Below, in pieces: positions 37,975 through 47,404 of a stretch of 57,355 bases of DNA; positions within the stretch are counted from its first letter, which is position 1, and each line of letters opens with the position of its first letter. Position numbers and translations under genes: made by a program. Below the pieces are notes generated by a model that was not told where the DNA came from, did no database searches, and worked only from the letters and a program-made list of their open reading frames with translations. This DNA is from Gaiellales bacterium (lineage in GTDB: Bacteria > Actinomycetota > Thermoleophilia > Gaiellales > JAICJC01), in NCBI GenBank assembly GCA_036403155.1, contig DASWRM010000036.1, positions 1 to 57,355 on the forward strand, written 5' to 3'.

Positions 37975-40811
37975 TCGGCGTCGCCCTCCGCGGGCTCCTC
38001 GGCCGCAAGACGCGCGCGGTGCTGACGGCCATCTCGATCGTGCTGGGCACGGCGATGATCACCGGGACGTTCATCGTGCGCGACCAGATCACGGGCGCGT
38101 TCCAGGAGATCCTCGGCAACGAGCTCTCGAAGACGGACGTCCTGCTCTCGAAGCAGACCGCGTTCACCAGCGACCAGGGCGCCCAGGCCGGCCCGCTGCC
38201 GGCCTCGCTGATCGGTCAGGTTGCGAGGGTGCCGGGCGTGGCCAAGGCCGAGGGCCAGGTTCAGGCGCTGGGCGCGCTGGTCGTCAAGGGCTCGTACGCC
38301 GGCTCCAAGACGGGCGCACCCAGCTTCGTGCTGTCGGCGCTCTCGAGCACCTTCGATCCCTACAGGTACTCGCAGGGACACGAGCCGCAGGCCTCGGGGC
38401 AGGTCGTGGTCAACTCCAAGCTGGCCGACGACGAGCACCTGCGCATCGGACAGCACGTCCAGCTGGCGACGGCCGTGGGTCTGCGACCCGTGACCATCGT
38501 GGGCGTGTTCAAGCTCGGCACGGCCTCCACGATCGGCGGCGCGACGATCGTCGGCACGACCTTCGACGACGCCCAGCAGTGGTTCGACCGGGTCGGGCGC
38601 ACGTCGACGATCTCGGTCAAGGCCGACCCGGGCGTCAGCCCGACGCAGCTGAAGCGGCGGCTGATCGCCGCCGTGCCGCACGACGTCAAGGTGCAGACCG
38701 GGCCCGAGGCGGCCGCCGAGCAGGCACAGCAGACCTCGAGCGGCATCACCGACTTCCTGACGCCGCTGCTGCTCGCCTTCGCCGGCGCCACCGTCTTTGC
38801 CGGTGCCTTCATCATCTTCAATACGTTTGCGATCACGGTCGCGCAGCGCACGCGTGAGTTCGCGATGCTGCGGACGATCGGCGCGAGCCGGCGCCAGGTG
38901 CTGCGCTCCGTGCTGCTCGAGGCGCTCCTGATCGGGCTGCTTGCGTCGGTGTCCGGGATCGTTGCCGGAATCGGGTTCGCCAAGCTGCTGGACGTGGCAT
39001 TCGACGCGGTCGGGTTCGGCCTGCCGACGGCGCCGATCCACCTCGGCCTGCTCACCGTCGCGCTCCCGCTCGCCGTCGGCACCACGGTCGCGATCCTCGC
39101 CGCGATCGGGCCGGCGTTCCGCGCAACCCGGGTGCCGCCGATCGCAGCGCTGCGGGAGGGAGCGGAGCTGCCGCCGTCGGCGCTCGCCCGTCACGCGACC
39201 GTCATCTCCTCGGCGCTCGGCCTGGTGGGCCTGGGCAGCATCGTCGACGGCGTCTTCAACAAGGGCAGCGTGGTGCACGCGGTGTCCGGCCTCGGCTCGA
39301 CGGCGAGCATCCTGATCAGCATGGCGGGCGGCGCGATCTTCTGCTTCCTCGCCGTCGCGATCCTCTCGTCCCACATCGTCCAGCCGCTGGCACAGGTGAT
39401 CGGCGCGCCGCTGGCCTTCCTGATCCGCATCGGCGACGCGGTCGGAGCGGTCGTGCAGCGTATCCCCTACATCGGCCACGGCTGGTACCTCGTGCGACGG
39501 ACGGTCTCCTACCTGCTCGCGCTGCTGCTGTTCCTGCTGCTGGGCGGCATGGTCGCGGGCGTGCTCAGCCTCGTCGCCAAGCCGCTCGGGCTGGTTGCAG
39601 GGGTGATTGCGCTCGTCATCGCGATCGTCGCCGTCGCGCGCATCTGGCGGCGCAGCGAGACGGAGTGGCCGCCGGAGCAGCCCTCGCCGCTGACCAGCCA
39701 GCTCGCGCGGGAGAACACCGCCCGCAACCCAGGCCGCACGGCGGTCACCTCGTCATCGCTGATGATCGGCGTCGCCCTCGTCGTCTTCGTCGCCGTGTTC
39801 GTCAACGGCTTCAAGGACTCGTTCCTGGGGGCGCTCGACAACTCGGTCAGCAGCGACCTGATCATCCAGTCCAACAGCTTCTCGGCGATCCCCAAGGAAG
39901 CTGTGCCGGCGCTGCAGGCCGTGCCGCAGGTCGAGACGGCCACCGGCGTGCAGTTCACCGAGGCACGGATCAACAACGGCGGGACGGACACGGTGAACGG
40001 GATCGACCCGGGCGACATCAACCAGGTCTACCGCTTCAACTGGCAGAAGGGGTCGGACGCCGTGCTCGGCAGATTCCAGGGCAACAAGGCGCTGGTCGAG
40101 GAGCAGTTCGCCAAGTCGCACAACCTCGACATCGGCAGCCGGTTCCGCCTCACGAGCATCGAGGGAACGAAGCTGACCCTCACGGTGGCCGGCCAGTACA
40201 AGGATCCGAACCTGATGCCCGGCGTCACCATCCCGGCCGATACGTTCGACACCTGGACGACGAACAACGATCCGGCCCTGATCCTCGCCACCTTCCGGCC
40301 CGACGTCAGCACGGCCGACGGCAAAGCGGCCGCGAAGCAGGCGCTGAGGCAGTTCCCGGTTGCGGAGGTGCGGACGAACGCGGAGTACAAGTCGAACATC
40401 CAGGATCAGGTAAACGGCTTCCTGTACTTCCTCTACGTGCTGCTCGCGATGATCGGCATCATCTCGCTGGTCGGCATCATCAACACGCTGGCGCTGTCGG
40501 TGTTCGAGCGGACGCGGGAGATCGGGATGCTGCGGGCCGTCGGGACGACCCGGCGGCAGCTGCGCCGGACGGTGCGCTACGAGAGCGTGATCACGTCGGT
40601 GATCGGCGGGCTGCTCGGCGTCGCCGTCGGGCTCGTGTTCGGCTGGATCCTGACGAAGGGCCTGAGCGACCAGGGCATCAAGTTCTCGGTGCCGGTCTCG
40701 TTCATCATCGTCGTGCTGATCGTGGCGGCCCTCGCGGGCGTCGTGGCGGCGATCATGCCGGCCCGCCGCGCGGCGCGGCTCGACGTGCTCGAGGCGCTGC
40801 AGTACGAATGA
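37971..40811 (+). CDS. FtsX/MacB-like ABC permease
   Basis: 946 aa. An N-terminal helix, a large periplasmic domain (about residues 45-255), membrane helices around 258-390, more hydrophobic segments at 440-560, a second extracellular domain (about 600-810), and a last FtsX core (820-940) with LARTIGASRRQVLRS-like and MLRAVGTTRRQLRRTV repeats (the first reads MLRTIGASRRQVLRSV). The duplicated FtsX cores show a tandem-domain permease working with one ATPase dimer. It ends 82 bp from the converging cysA. Confidence 0.92.
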   Translation: MIGVALRGLLGRKTRAVLTAISIVLGTAMITGTFIVRDQITGAFQEILGNELSKTDVLLSKQTAFTSDQGAQAGPLPASLIGQVARVPGVAKAEGQVQALGALVVKGSYAGSKTGAPSFVLSALSSTFDPYRYSQGHEPQASGQVVVNSKLADDEHLRIGQHVQLATAVGLRPVTIVGVFKLGTASTIGGATIVGTTFDDAQQWFDRVGRTSTISVKADPGVSPTQLKRRLIAAVPHDVKVQTGPEAAAEQAQQTSSGITDFLTPLLLAFAGATVFAGAFIIFNTFAITVAQRTREFAMLRTIGASRRQVLRSVLLEALLIGLLASVSGIVAGIGFAKLLDVAFDAVGFGLPTAPIHLGLLTVALPLAVGTTVAILAAIGPAFRATRVPPIAALREGAELPPSALARHATVISSALGLVGLGSIVDGVFNKGSVVHAVSGLGSTASILISMAGGAIFCFLAVAILSSHIVQPLAQVIGAPLAFLIRIGDAVGAVVQRIPYIGHGWYLVRRTVSYLLALLLFLLLGGMVAGVLSLVAKPLGLVAGVIALVIAIVAVARIWRRSETEWPPEQPSPLTSQLARENTARNPGRTAVTSSSLMIGVALVVFVAVFVNGFKDSFLGALDNSVSSDLIIQSNSFSAIPKEAVPALQAVPQVETATGVQFTEARINNGGTDTVNGIDPGDINQVYRFNWQKGSDAVLGRFQGNKALVEEQFAKSHNLDIGSRFRLTSIEGTKLTLTVAGQYKDPNLMPGVTIPADTFDTWTTNNDPALILATFRPDVSTADGKAAAKQALRQFPVAEVRTNAEYKSNIQDQVNGFLYFLYVLLAMIGIISLVGIINTLALSVFERTREIGMLRAVGTTRRQLRRTVRYESVITSVIGGLLGVAVGLVFGWILTKGLSDQGIKFSVPVSFIIVVLIVAALAGVVAAIMPARRAARLDVLEALQYE

Positions 40812-40893
40812 CGTTGAACGCGATAGCGCGCGCACCGCGCGACCGCGCACTCCTCGAAGCGAGCTCCGCCCGACGGCGGCGAAGCGAGCGCCC

Positions 40894-41862
40894 TCAGGCC
40901 GGCTCCGGCTCCGCGAACCGGCGGGCGGCGCGCGGCCGCACGAACACCGAGCTGCCCTGCTCGATCCCGAGCTCGGCCGCTTCGCCGCGCGTGAGCTGAG
41001 CGGTCAGCTGCTCGCCGCTGTCGAGCGCCAGGATCACGCGCACCTCGAAACCGAGGTGGACGACGCGCTCGACGACGGCCGACTGCGTGGTGCCGTTGGG
41101 AGCGTGGCGGATCTCGATGTCGTGCGGTCTGACGAGCGCATCGCCCAGCTCGCTGACCGGGCCGACGAAGCTCATCACGAACCGGTTCACCGGATGCTCG
41201 TACAGCTCGCGCGGCGGGCCCTCCTGCTCGATCCGGCCCTTGTGCATGACGACGACCGAGTCGGCCACCTCCATCGCCTCCTCCTGGTCGTGCGTGACGA
41301 TCACGGTCGTCACGTGCACCTCGTCGTGCAGCCGGCGCAGCCACTCGCGCAGGTCCTTGCGGACGCGTGCGTCGAGCGCGCCGAACGGCTCATCCAGGAG
41401 CAGCACCTCCGGCTCAACCGCCAGCGCACGGGCCAGCGCCATGCGCTGGCGCTGGCCACCGGAGAGCTGCGAGGGGTACCGGTCGCCGAGGCCGTCCAGG
41501 TGGACGAGCTCGATCAGCTCCGCCACGCGGCGGCGGATCTCGGCCTTCGGCCGCTTCCGGATCTCGAGGCCGAACGCGATGTTCTTCGCCACCGTCATGT
41601 GCTTGAACGCGGCGTAGTGCTGGAACACGAAGCCGACGTCGCGGCGGTGCGCCGGCAGCCGGGACACATCGCGGCCGTTCAGGCTGACGGACCCGGTATC
41701 CGGCTCCTCCAGCCCGGCGATGACGCGGAGCAGCGTCGACTTGCCGCTGCCCGAAGGACCGAGCAGGGCCGTCAGGGAGCCGTCCGGGATCTCGAGTGAG
41801 ACGTCGTCCAGCGCGACGAAATCGCCGAACCTCTTGGTCACGTTGAGTGCGGTGATCGCCAT
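40894..41862 (-). CDS. cysA: Sulfate/thiosulfate ABC transporter ATP-binding protein
   Basis: 322 aa from ATG 41862. Walker [18 protein letters not shown]-loop [17 protein letters not shown], signature [15 protein letters not shown] and Walker [21 protein letters not shown] match CysA. A C-terminal regulatory domain ([10 protein letters not shown] onwards) follows. It energises uptake with CysT/CysW. It lies 5 bp after cysW in a sbp-cysT-cysW-cysA operon. Confidence 0.94.
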   Translation of the reverse strand: MAITALNVTKRFGDFVALDDVSLEIPDGSLTALLGPSGSGKSTLLRVIAGLEEPDTGSVSLNGRDVSRLPAHRRDVGFVFQHYAAFKHMTVAKNIAFGLEIRKRPKAEIRRRVAELIELVHLDGLGDRYPSQLSGGQRQRMALARALAVEPEVLLLDEPFGALDARVRKDLREWLRRLHDEVHVTTVIVTHDQEEAMEVADSVVVMHKGRIEQEGPPRELYEHPVNRFVMSFVGPVSELGDALVRPHDIEIRHAPNGTTQSAVVERVVHLGFEVRVILALDSGEQLTAQLTRGEAAELGIEQGSSVFVRPRAARRFAEPEPA

Positions 41863-41867
41863 GGTGC

Positions 41868-42659
41868 CTATGCCTCCGAACGCGGTTTGAACAGGGTCAT
41901 CAGCAGCACGGTGGCGAGCGCGATCATCGCGAGCACCACGGACACCGAGTAGGCGCCCTGCTTGTCGAAGCTCTCGTAGGAGCGGGACACGTAGACGGTG
42001 GCCGACTCCGAGCCGCCGATCACGTTGCCCGAGACGACGGCCACGGCGCCGTACTCGCCGATCGCCCGTGCCGTCGTCAGGATCACGCCGTAGATGACGC
42101 CCCAGCGAATGGCCGGCAGCGTGATGCGGCGAAACGTCGTGAACGCGCCGGCGCCGAGCGTGGCGGCCGCCTGCTCCTGCTCCTGCCCGATCTCTCTGAG
42201 CACCGGCATCACCTCGCGGGCGACGAACGGCAGCGATACGAACATCGTCGCCAGCACCATGCCGGGCAGCGAGAAGATCACCGTGATTCCCTGCTGCGCC
42301 AGGTCGGAGCCGAACCAGCCGGTCTCGCCGTAGGTCAGGATCAGCGCCAGGCCGACGACGACCGGCGAGAGCGCGAACGGCAGGGCGAGGATCGCATTGA
42401 CCACCGTCGCGCCCGGGAACCGGTGGCGCACGAGCATGATCGCGATGACGATCCCAAACAGCGTGTTCAGCGGCACGACGATGGCGGCGATCTCGACCGT
42501 CAGCCGCAGCGCGTGCACCGCGTCGGGCTGGCTGATCGCCGTCCAGAACGGGCTGAAGCCGTCCTTGAAGGTGTGCCACAGGATCATGCCGACGGGCACG
42601 ACCAGGAGCAGTCCCAGGTAGCCGAGCGCGACGATGCGCAGGCCCCATCTAGCGATCAT
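41868..42659 (-). CDS. cysW: Sulfate ABC transporter permease CysW
   Basis: 263 aa with six membrane helices. The EAA loop ([20 protein letters not shown]) that contacts CysA and the ending [16 protein letters not shown] are typical of CysW. It overlaps cysT by 11 bp. Confidence 0.93.
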   Translation of the reverse strand: MIARWGLRIVALGYLGLLLVVPVGMILWHTFKDGFSPFWTAISQPDAVHALRLTVEIAAIVVPLNTLFGIVIAIMLVRHRFPGATVVNAILALPFALSPVVVGLALILTYGETGWFGSDLAQQGITVIFSLPGMVLATMFVSLPFVAREVMPVLREIGQEQEQAAATLGAGAFTTFRRITLPAIRWGVIYGVILTTARAIGEYGAVAVVSGNVIGGSESATVYVSRSYESFDKQGAYSVSVVLAMIALATVLLMTLFKPRSEA

Positions 42660-43479
42660 GACGCGCCCCCCATCGCTGCAGCAGGCTGATGCCGATCAGG
42701 ATCAGCAGCGCGATCGCGAGCAGCAGGATCGAGATCGCCGCCGCGCCGGCGGGATCGTCGCTCTCGATCCGCCCCCGGATCAGCACCGGAACGACCTGCG
42801 TCTTGAACGGCACGTTGCCCGAGATCAGCACCACCGAGCCGTATTCGCCGAGCGCCTTCGCGAACGCGAGAGCGCCGCCCGACAGGATCGCCGGCAGGAG
42901 GTTCGGCAGGACGATGCGCCGGAACGCGGTCACCGGGCGGGCACCGAGCGAGGCCGCCGCATGCTCCATCTCGCGGTCGAGCTCGAGCAGCACCGGCTGG
43001 ACGCTGCGCACCACGAACGGCAGCGTCTCGAACATCAGCGCCAGGATGATGCCCGCCCGGGTGTACGCGACGTTGATGCCTACGGGCGAGCCCTGCCCGT
43101 AGAGCAGGAGCAGCACCACGCCGACCACGATCGTCGGCAGCGCGAACGGCAGGTCGACCAGGGCGTTGACCACTCCCTTGCCGACGAAGTCGTCCCGGAC
43201 GAGCACCCAGGCCAGGATCGTCCCGAACACGCCGTTCAGGACGACGACCGCCAGTGCGACGCCGATCGACAGCTTCAGCGCCGCCTCCGCGTCCGGCGCC
43301 CGGATCGCGTGCAGGAAGCCGCTCGCGCCGGTGGCGTGCGCCTGCCAGGCCAGCGCGGCCAGGGGCAGGAGCACGATCAGGCTGAGGTACAGCACCGCCG
43401 TCCCCGCCGCCAGCCCGGGGAGGGCGGCGGCGGGGTTGACGGAGCCTGCGCGTGGAGCGCTAGCTGCTGGTCGAGACAC
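42649..43479 (-). CDS. cysT: Sulfate ABC transporter permease CysT
   Basis: 276 aa from GTG 43479; a TTG one codon earlier is also possible. Six helices, EAA loop AASLGARPVTAFRRIVLPNL, and AKALGEYGSVVLISGN. It forms the membrane channel with CysW. Its start overlaps the end of the binding-protein gene by 20 bp. Confidence 0.92.
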   Translation of the reverse strand: MSRPAASAPRAGSVNPAAALPGLAAGTAVLYLSLIVLLPLAALAWQAHATGASGFLHAIRAPDAEAALKLSIGVALAVVVLNGVFGTILAWVLVRDDFVGKGVVNALVDLPFALPTIVVGVVLLLLYGQGSPVGINVAYTRAGIILALMFETLPFVVRSVQPVLLELDREMEHAAASLGARPVTAFRRIVLPNLLPAILSGGALAFAKALGEYGSVVLISGNVPFKTQVVPVLIRGRIESDDPAGAAAISILLLAIALLILIGISLLQRWGARHDR

Positions 43480-44470
43480 CAATCGACTGCTCCACCTTGG
43501 CCATGATCCCCTTCTCAGGATCGAAGAAGTCCGTCATGACCTTGTCCCATCCGCCCACGTCGTCGATCGTGAACTCCTGCGACGGGGTCGGGAAGGAGTA
43601 CTTGCCGGTGACGCCGGAGACGACCGGCCGGTAGCCGTTGTCCGCCCAGATCTTCTGCGCGGCCGGCGTGTAGAGGTACTGCAGGAACTTCTGCGCGGCC
43701 GGCGGCGCGTCCTTCGTGACCGCGGCGACCGTCTCGATCTTGATCGTCTGGTCGGGGATCACGTAGTCGACGTCGGCGCCCTTCGACTGCGCGCGGATGG
43801 CCTCGTTCTCGTACGACAGGAGCACGTCGCCCTTGCCGTTCGTGAACGTGGTCAGCGCGTCGGCGGCGCTGTCGTCCTGCACCGGCACCTGCTTGAACAG
43901 CTGAAACAGGAACTGCTTTGCCTGCGCGGGCGTCTTGCCCTCCTTCAGCTGGGCTCCGTACGCCGCCATGACGTTCCAGCGAGCGCCGCCCGAGGTGAAC
44001 GGGTTGGGCGTGATCACCTCGACGCCCGGCTTCAGCAGGTCGTCCCAGGTGTGGATGCCCTTGGGGTTGCCCTTGCGGACGACGAAGCTCACCACCGAGT
44101 CGACCAGCGCGCCGTGGTACTGGTTCTGATCCCAGCTGGCCGCGACCTTGCCGTCGTCGACCAGCCGCTGGACGTCCGGCTGCAACGCGAAGTGGACGAA
44201 GTCGGCTCCCTGGCCGGCATCGACCGCGCGGCTCTGGGCGCCTGACGGTCCGTAGGACTGCGAGAAGCTCACGTCCTTGCCGGCGGCGGTCTGGTTGAAC
44301 GCCGAGATCAGGGCCGCATACGCGTCAGCGGGCGTCGAGTAGGCGACCAGCTCGATCTTGCTCGACGAGCCGCCTCCGCCGCTGCTGGAGCTGCTGCCGC
44401 CGCACCCGGCCGCGACCAGGACGGCCGCCACGAGCGCGAGTGCGAACGCCCGTATTTGTATTCTATACAA
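43460..44470 (-). CDS. sbp: Sulfate-binding lipoprotein
   Basis: 336 aa if translation starts at TTG 44470 (LYRIQIRAF...), preceded by AAAGGGGA. An in-frame ATG at 44506 lies upstream of the predicted transcription start and would add a charged 12-residue leader. The signal peptide ends at a classic lipobox LVAAGC, then a Ser/Gly linker. The mature domain resembles Sbp/CysP (YSTPADAYAALI, NPFTSGGARWNVMAAYG, VVRKGNPKGIHTWDDLLKPG). It binds sulfate or thiosulfate for CysTWA. Confidence 0.9.
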   Translation of the reverse strand: MYRIQIRAFALALVAAVLVAAGCGGSSSSSGGGGSSSKIELVAYSTPADAYAALISAFNQTAAGKDVSFSQSYGPSGAQSRAVDAGQGADFVHFALQPDVQRLVDDGKVAASWDQNQYHGALVDSVVSFVVRKGNPKGIHTWDDLLKPGVEVITPNPFTSGGARWNVMAAYGAQLKEGKTPAQAKQFLFQLFKQVPVQDDSAADALTTFTNGKGDVLLSYENEAIRAQSKGADVDYVIPDQTIKIETVAAVTKDAPPAAQKFLQYLYTPAAQKIWADNGYRPVVSGVTGKYSFPTPSQEFTIDDVGGWDKVMTDFFDPEKGIMAKVEQSIGVSTSS

Positions 44471-44507
44471 CTTGTCCCCTTTGTCTATTGACTTTGTTGA
44501 CTTCATC

Positions 44508-44536
44508 AAAGTACCCTTGGACCGCTGAATCGTCAA
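44508..44536 (-). promoter_or_regulatory. sbp: Sigma-70-type promoter of the sulfate operon
   Basis: TTGACG and TACTTT (minus strand) are separated by 17 bases. The start site would fall near 44501, downstream of the ATG at 44506, which supports the TTG 44470 start. The leader contains the direct repeats AAGTCAAC and AAGTCAATA, possible operator half-sites. Confidence 0.6.
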
Positions 44537-44566
44537 GCGGGAACTGAACAAGGGAGCTAGTGGCCA

Positions 44567-44863
44567 GTGCGCGAGCACGTGATCGGAACGAACCTACGGC
44601 ACCTCGTCGGCATGCACGATCTGCTGCAGCGCGAGGTCGCGGCCTACGTCGGGCTTTCCCCACAAGGTCTGTGGAATATCTTGAACGGCCGCTCCGAGCC
44701 GAGGTCGCGCACCGTCCGCGACTGCGCTCACGCGTTCGGCATCACGATCGACGATCTCTTCTCGGACACCGGCACGTGCCTGCGCGCGGCTGCCCGAAGC
44801 TACGAGCGCGCGCCGATCAGGTCGCTGGCCGACCCGACCCTCGCGAACGGCACCGCCGGCTGA
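44567..44863 (+). CDS. XRE-type helix-turn-helix regulator
   Basis: 98 aa, GTG start. Residues 8-65 form a Cro/C1-type HTH: LQREVAAYVGLSPQGLWNIL is the DNA-binding pair of helices, and HAFGITIDDLF closes the domain. It is divergent from the sulfate transport operon with a shared AT-rich 96-bp promoter region, so it may regulate that operon. A possible + promoter is TTGACT with TACCCT 18 bases on. Its stop lies 2 bp from the converging stop of the lysozyme-like gene. Confidence 0.8.
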   Translation: MREHVIGTNLRHLVGMHDLLQREVAAYVGLSPQGLWNILNGRSEPRSRTVRDCAHAFGITIDDLFSDTGTCLRAAARSYERAPIRSLADPTLANGTAG

Positions 44864-44865
44864 CG

Positions 44866-45780
44866 TCACGACCCGGCGTAGGCCGGGTAGTCCTGCCGCA
44901 CGGCTGCCAGCACGCCGGTCACGTACGCGCCGCCGGCGCAGCCCCTGCACCAGTTGGAGGCGTTGATCGCCTGCGCCGTGACGGCCGGGTCGGCGCACCG
45001 GCGCAGGCGGTACAGGATCCAGCCGTACCCCTGGCTGTCGTAGCCCCCCTGCAGGGTGGCCACGGTGGCGGCCAGCCCCGACTCCAGCGAGGGGTAGTTC
45101 CGCACGCCGACGGTGTTGAAGGAGGTGGCTCCCGGGGCGGCGAGCGTCGTCGCAAGCGGGTTGAACGCGGCGCCGGTGTTCTCGGCCGTCTGCCAGGTCA
45201 CCAGGGCCAGCAGGTTGTTTCCGCAGACCGGCGCCTGCACGGTGCGCAGGAGCGCGGCCGCCCATGCCTCCCGGGTCGCGTTCGAGCCGCCCGCCGATCC
45301 CGGCACGGCGCCGCGCAGGGCATCGACCAGCGCAAGCTCCCGCCGCCGCTCCTCCTTCGCGCTGTCGAGCCGGCGCTGGAGGGTTGTGAGCTGGGGCAGC
45401 GCACGCTCGGCGGCCGCCCGCCGCTGCTCCGCGTGCAGCCGACGCTCGGCCGCGTCGACCGCCGCCCCGATGGCCAGCCGCTCGCGCATCTGGTCGACGT
45501 AGGCGCCGTCGCCGAGCGCCGGCATCCGAGCCCCGGCCACCCGCGCCTGGAGCCGCGAGAGGCGGTCCGCCGCTCGCTGCAGCCGCGAGGCGCTGCTCGC
45601 GACGGCGGACCGCTGCGCCGCCACGGCGGCGCGGTCGTCGTGCACCCGGGCGGTCAGCGCGCCGGCGCGCTCGATCGCCTGCCACAGCGTCGGAGCGTCG
45701 TCCGCGGAGGCGCGCGCCGTCCCGGCGGTGAGCCCCAGCACGGCCGCGATCGCCGCCACGGCGACCACGCGGGCGGTCAC
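44866..45780 (-). CDS. Secreted coiled-coil protein with lysozyme-like C-terminal domain
   Basis: 304 aa from GTG 45780, overlapping the lipoprotein stop as GTGA. Signal peptide (AAIAAVLGLTAGTARASA), then a long coiled coil (about residues 30-170), then a C-terminal domain with WQTAENTGAAFNPLATT, FNTVGVRNYPSLESGLAA and TLQGGYDSQGYGWILYRLRR. That second pattern recalls lysozyme-superfamily domains of actinobacterial and phage cell-wall hydrolases. I infer a peptidoglycan-binding or -cleaving surface protein. Four Cys in the domain could form disulfides. It is the last gene of the extended pst operon. Confidence 0.7.
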   Translation of the reverse strand: MTARVVAVAAIAAVLGLTAGTARASADDAPTLWQAIERAGALTARVHDDRAAVAAQRSAVASSASRLQRAADRLSRLQARVAGARMPALGDGAYVDQMRERLAIGAAVDAAERRLHAEQRRAAAERALPQLTTLQRRLDSAKEERRRELALVDALRGAVPGSAGGSNATREAWAAALLRTVQAPVCGNNLLALVTWQTAENTGAAFNPLATTLAAPGATSFNTVGVRNYPSLESGLAATVATLQGGYDSQGYGWILYRLRRCADPAVTAQAINASNWCRGCAGGAYVTGVLAAVRQDYPAYAGS

Positions 45781-46172
45781 GGTGAGGCGCCCTCGACGGA
45801 GGAGACCTGCAGCCGTCCCTGCACCGAGCCGACGTGGTAGGTGAGGCTGAGCGGCAGCTTCGGCGTGTACCGGAAGACGCCACCCGGCTCGATCGGCCCC
45901 GACCGCACGGCCTGATGGTCGAACGCCACACGTTGCGTCGACCCCGAGACGTTCCGGAACACGATCGGCTTGCCGACCAGCGACACGAGCCACAGCGGCC
46001 GCACGCCGCTACCGGTGATCAGCACGGTCTGGCCGGTGTCGAAGTTGGGATCGATCCGCGCCGACGTTGCCGCCGGCGTGGAGGGCGGCCGCACGTCGGT
46101 GCCTGCGGCGCTCGAGCCCCCGCATCCGGCGGCGGCAGCCGCCAGCGCCAGGATGCAGACGGCGCGGATCAC
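45777..46172 (-). CDS. Cupredoxin-like lipoprotein of unknown function
   Basis: 131 aa from GTG 46172, overlapping the sortase-like stop as GTGA. A signal peptide with lipobox AAAAGC is followed by a Ser/Thr/Pro linker and a 90-residue beta-rich domain (VGKPIVFRNVSGSTQRVAF, GPIEPGGVFRYTPKLPLSL) like a cupredoxin sandwich. The two His and no Cys in the mature domain do not give a type-1 copper site. Role unknown; context suggests a cell-surface component. Confidence 0.65.
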   Translation of the reverse strand: MIRAVCILALAAAAAGCGGSSAAGTDVRPPSTPAATSARIDPNFDTGQTVLITGSGVRPLWLVSLVGKPIVFRNVSGSTQRVAFDHQAVRSGPIEPGGVFRYTPKLPLSLTYHVGSVQGRLQVSSVEGASP

Positions 46173-47404
46173 AGCGTCCCCGGAAGGAACCGGCTGAGGT
46201 TCTGGTACACGAGGTAGAGCAGCATGAGCAGCGGGGGCGTGGTCACGAGGTGCGCGGCCATCCGCGGCCACGCACGGTAGGCTCGGACGGCGCCGACGGT
46301 CAGGCCGGCGAGGGCCGCGAGCCAGATCAGCGCCAGGTACAGCCCCGCGACGTCGCCGCTCGTCCCGAGCTCGTCCGACGACGCGGCAGCCGGCGGCCGC
46401 GTGGCGACGGCAAGCGGGTCTCCCTTCAGCGTCGCGGTCACGGCCCGGCGGTCGCTGCCGAAGGCGGAGGCCGAGGTGACCAGCGTCAGCCGGCTGTCGC
46501 TGCTCGGCCCGACTACGTCGGGCTCACCGGGCTTCACCACGGCCACGCCCGTGACCGTGTAGGTGAAGTGTCCCTGGCCCGTCAGCACGTCGATCGTGTC
46601 ACCCTCGGCGAGCCGGCCGATGTCCGCGAACGGGCCGCCGTAGGTGAGCCGGTGGCCGACGACGACGGCGTTGCCGAACTCCCCCGGGAGCGGCGAGCTG
46701 GGCAGGTGGCCGGGCCCCTGCTTCAGATCCTCGGGCGAGCTGCCCTGCACGACCACCTGTTCGAGCCCGATCGCCGGGATGCGCACGACCGCCACGGGGC
46801 CATTCTCGACCGGTGTGTCGGGTGCGTCGAACTGGCCGGCGGCCAGCCGCTGCTGGAACGTCGACAGCAGCACTCGCTGGCTGCGGCGCTCGAGCTGCCC
46901 GGTGTAGACGAACTCGTAGGCGATGAACAGCGCCACCGCGAGGCTCAACGCCACGAGCGCGGTGCCGGCGATGCGGAGCAGCTGCGCCGGCTCGGGCGCC
47001 GCGCGGGCGAACGCCCCCGGCGCGGCGGGGACCGCGCCTGCCCCTACCGCGGCCGGAGCGGGAGCCGGGACGGCCGGCGCGCCGGCGCTCACGGCGTTGA
47101 GCCGCCGCCGCTCGCGCTCGGCCAGCTCGTCGATCACCTCGCGTATCCGCCCGGCAGCCTCCGCGAGCCGCTGACGCTGGTCGTCGGTCACGGCCGCCGG
47201 CTGGGCGTCGCGCGCGAGGCGCTCGAGCGACAGCGCAAGGCTGGCCATCATCAGATCGTCGTCCGTTCCCTGGGGCTGCTCGGGCTTCGCGAGCCCGCGC
47301 TCCAGCACGCTCACGCCCACCGCGATGCGCCGCAGAGCGTGCTCGGGCTCGTCGCCCTCATCCGGCGGCGACAGCAGCAGCATGCGCTCCTGCTCCGCGC
47401 TCAT
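46169..47404 (-). CDS. Sortase-like membrane protein with catalytic Cys replaced by Ser
   Basis: 411 aa from ATG 47404, overlapping the upstream stop as ATGA. A long cytoplasmic helical region (1-135), a membrane helix (about 143-168), a sortase domain (about 195-320) and two or three C-terminal helices. PIENGPVAV-like N-terminal strand, GPGHLPSSPLPGEFGNAVVV and the His in VVGHRLTYGG fit class E/F sortases. Where these have TLxTC the sequence is RLTLVTSASAFGSDRRAV: Cys is Ser while the Arg is kept. Probably not a classical transpeptidase; perhaps a binder or a serine variant. Confidence 0.8.
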   Translation of the reverse strand: MSAEQERMLLLSPPDEGDEPEHALRRIAVGVSVLERGLAKPEQPQGTDDDLMMASLALSLERLARDAQPAAVTDDQRQRLAEAAGRIREVIDELAERERRRLNAVSAGAPAVPAPAPAAVGAGAVPAAPGAFARAAPEPAQLLRIAGTALVALSLAVALFIAYEFVYTGQLERRSQRVLLSTFQQRLAAGQFDAPDTPVENGPVAVVRIPAIGLEQVVVQGSSPEDLKQGPGHLPSSPLPGEFGNAVVVGHRLTYGGPFADIGRLAEGDTIDVLTGQGHFTYTVTGVAVVKPGEPDVVGPSSDSRLTLVTSASAFGSDRRAVTATLKGDPLAVATRPPAAASSDELGTSGDVAGLYLALIWLAALAGLTVGAVRAYRAWPRMAAHLVTTPPLLMLLYLVYQNLSRFLPGTL

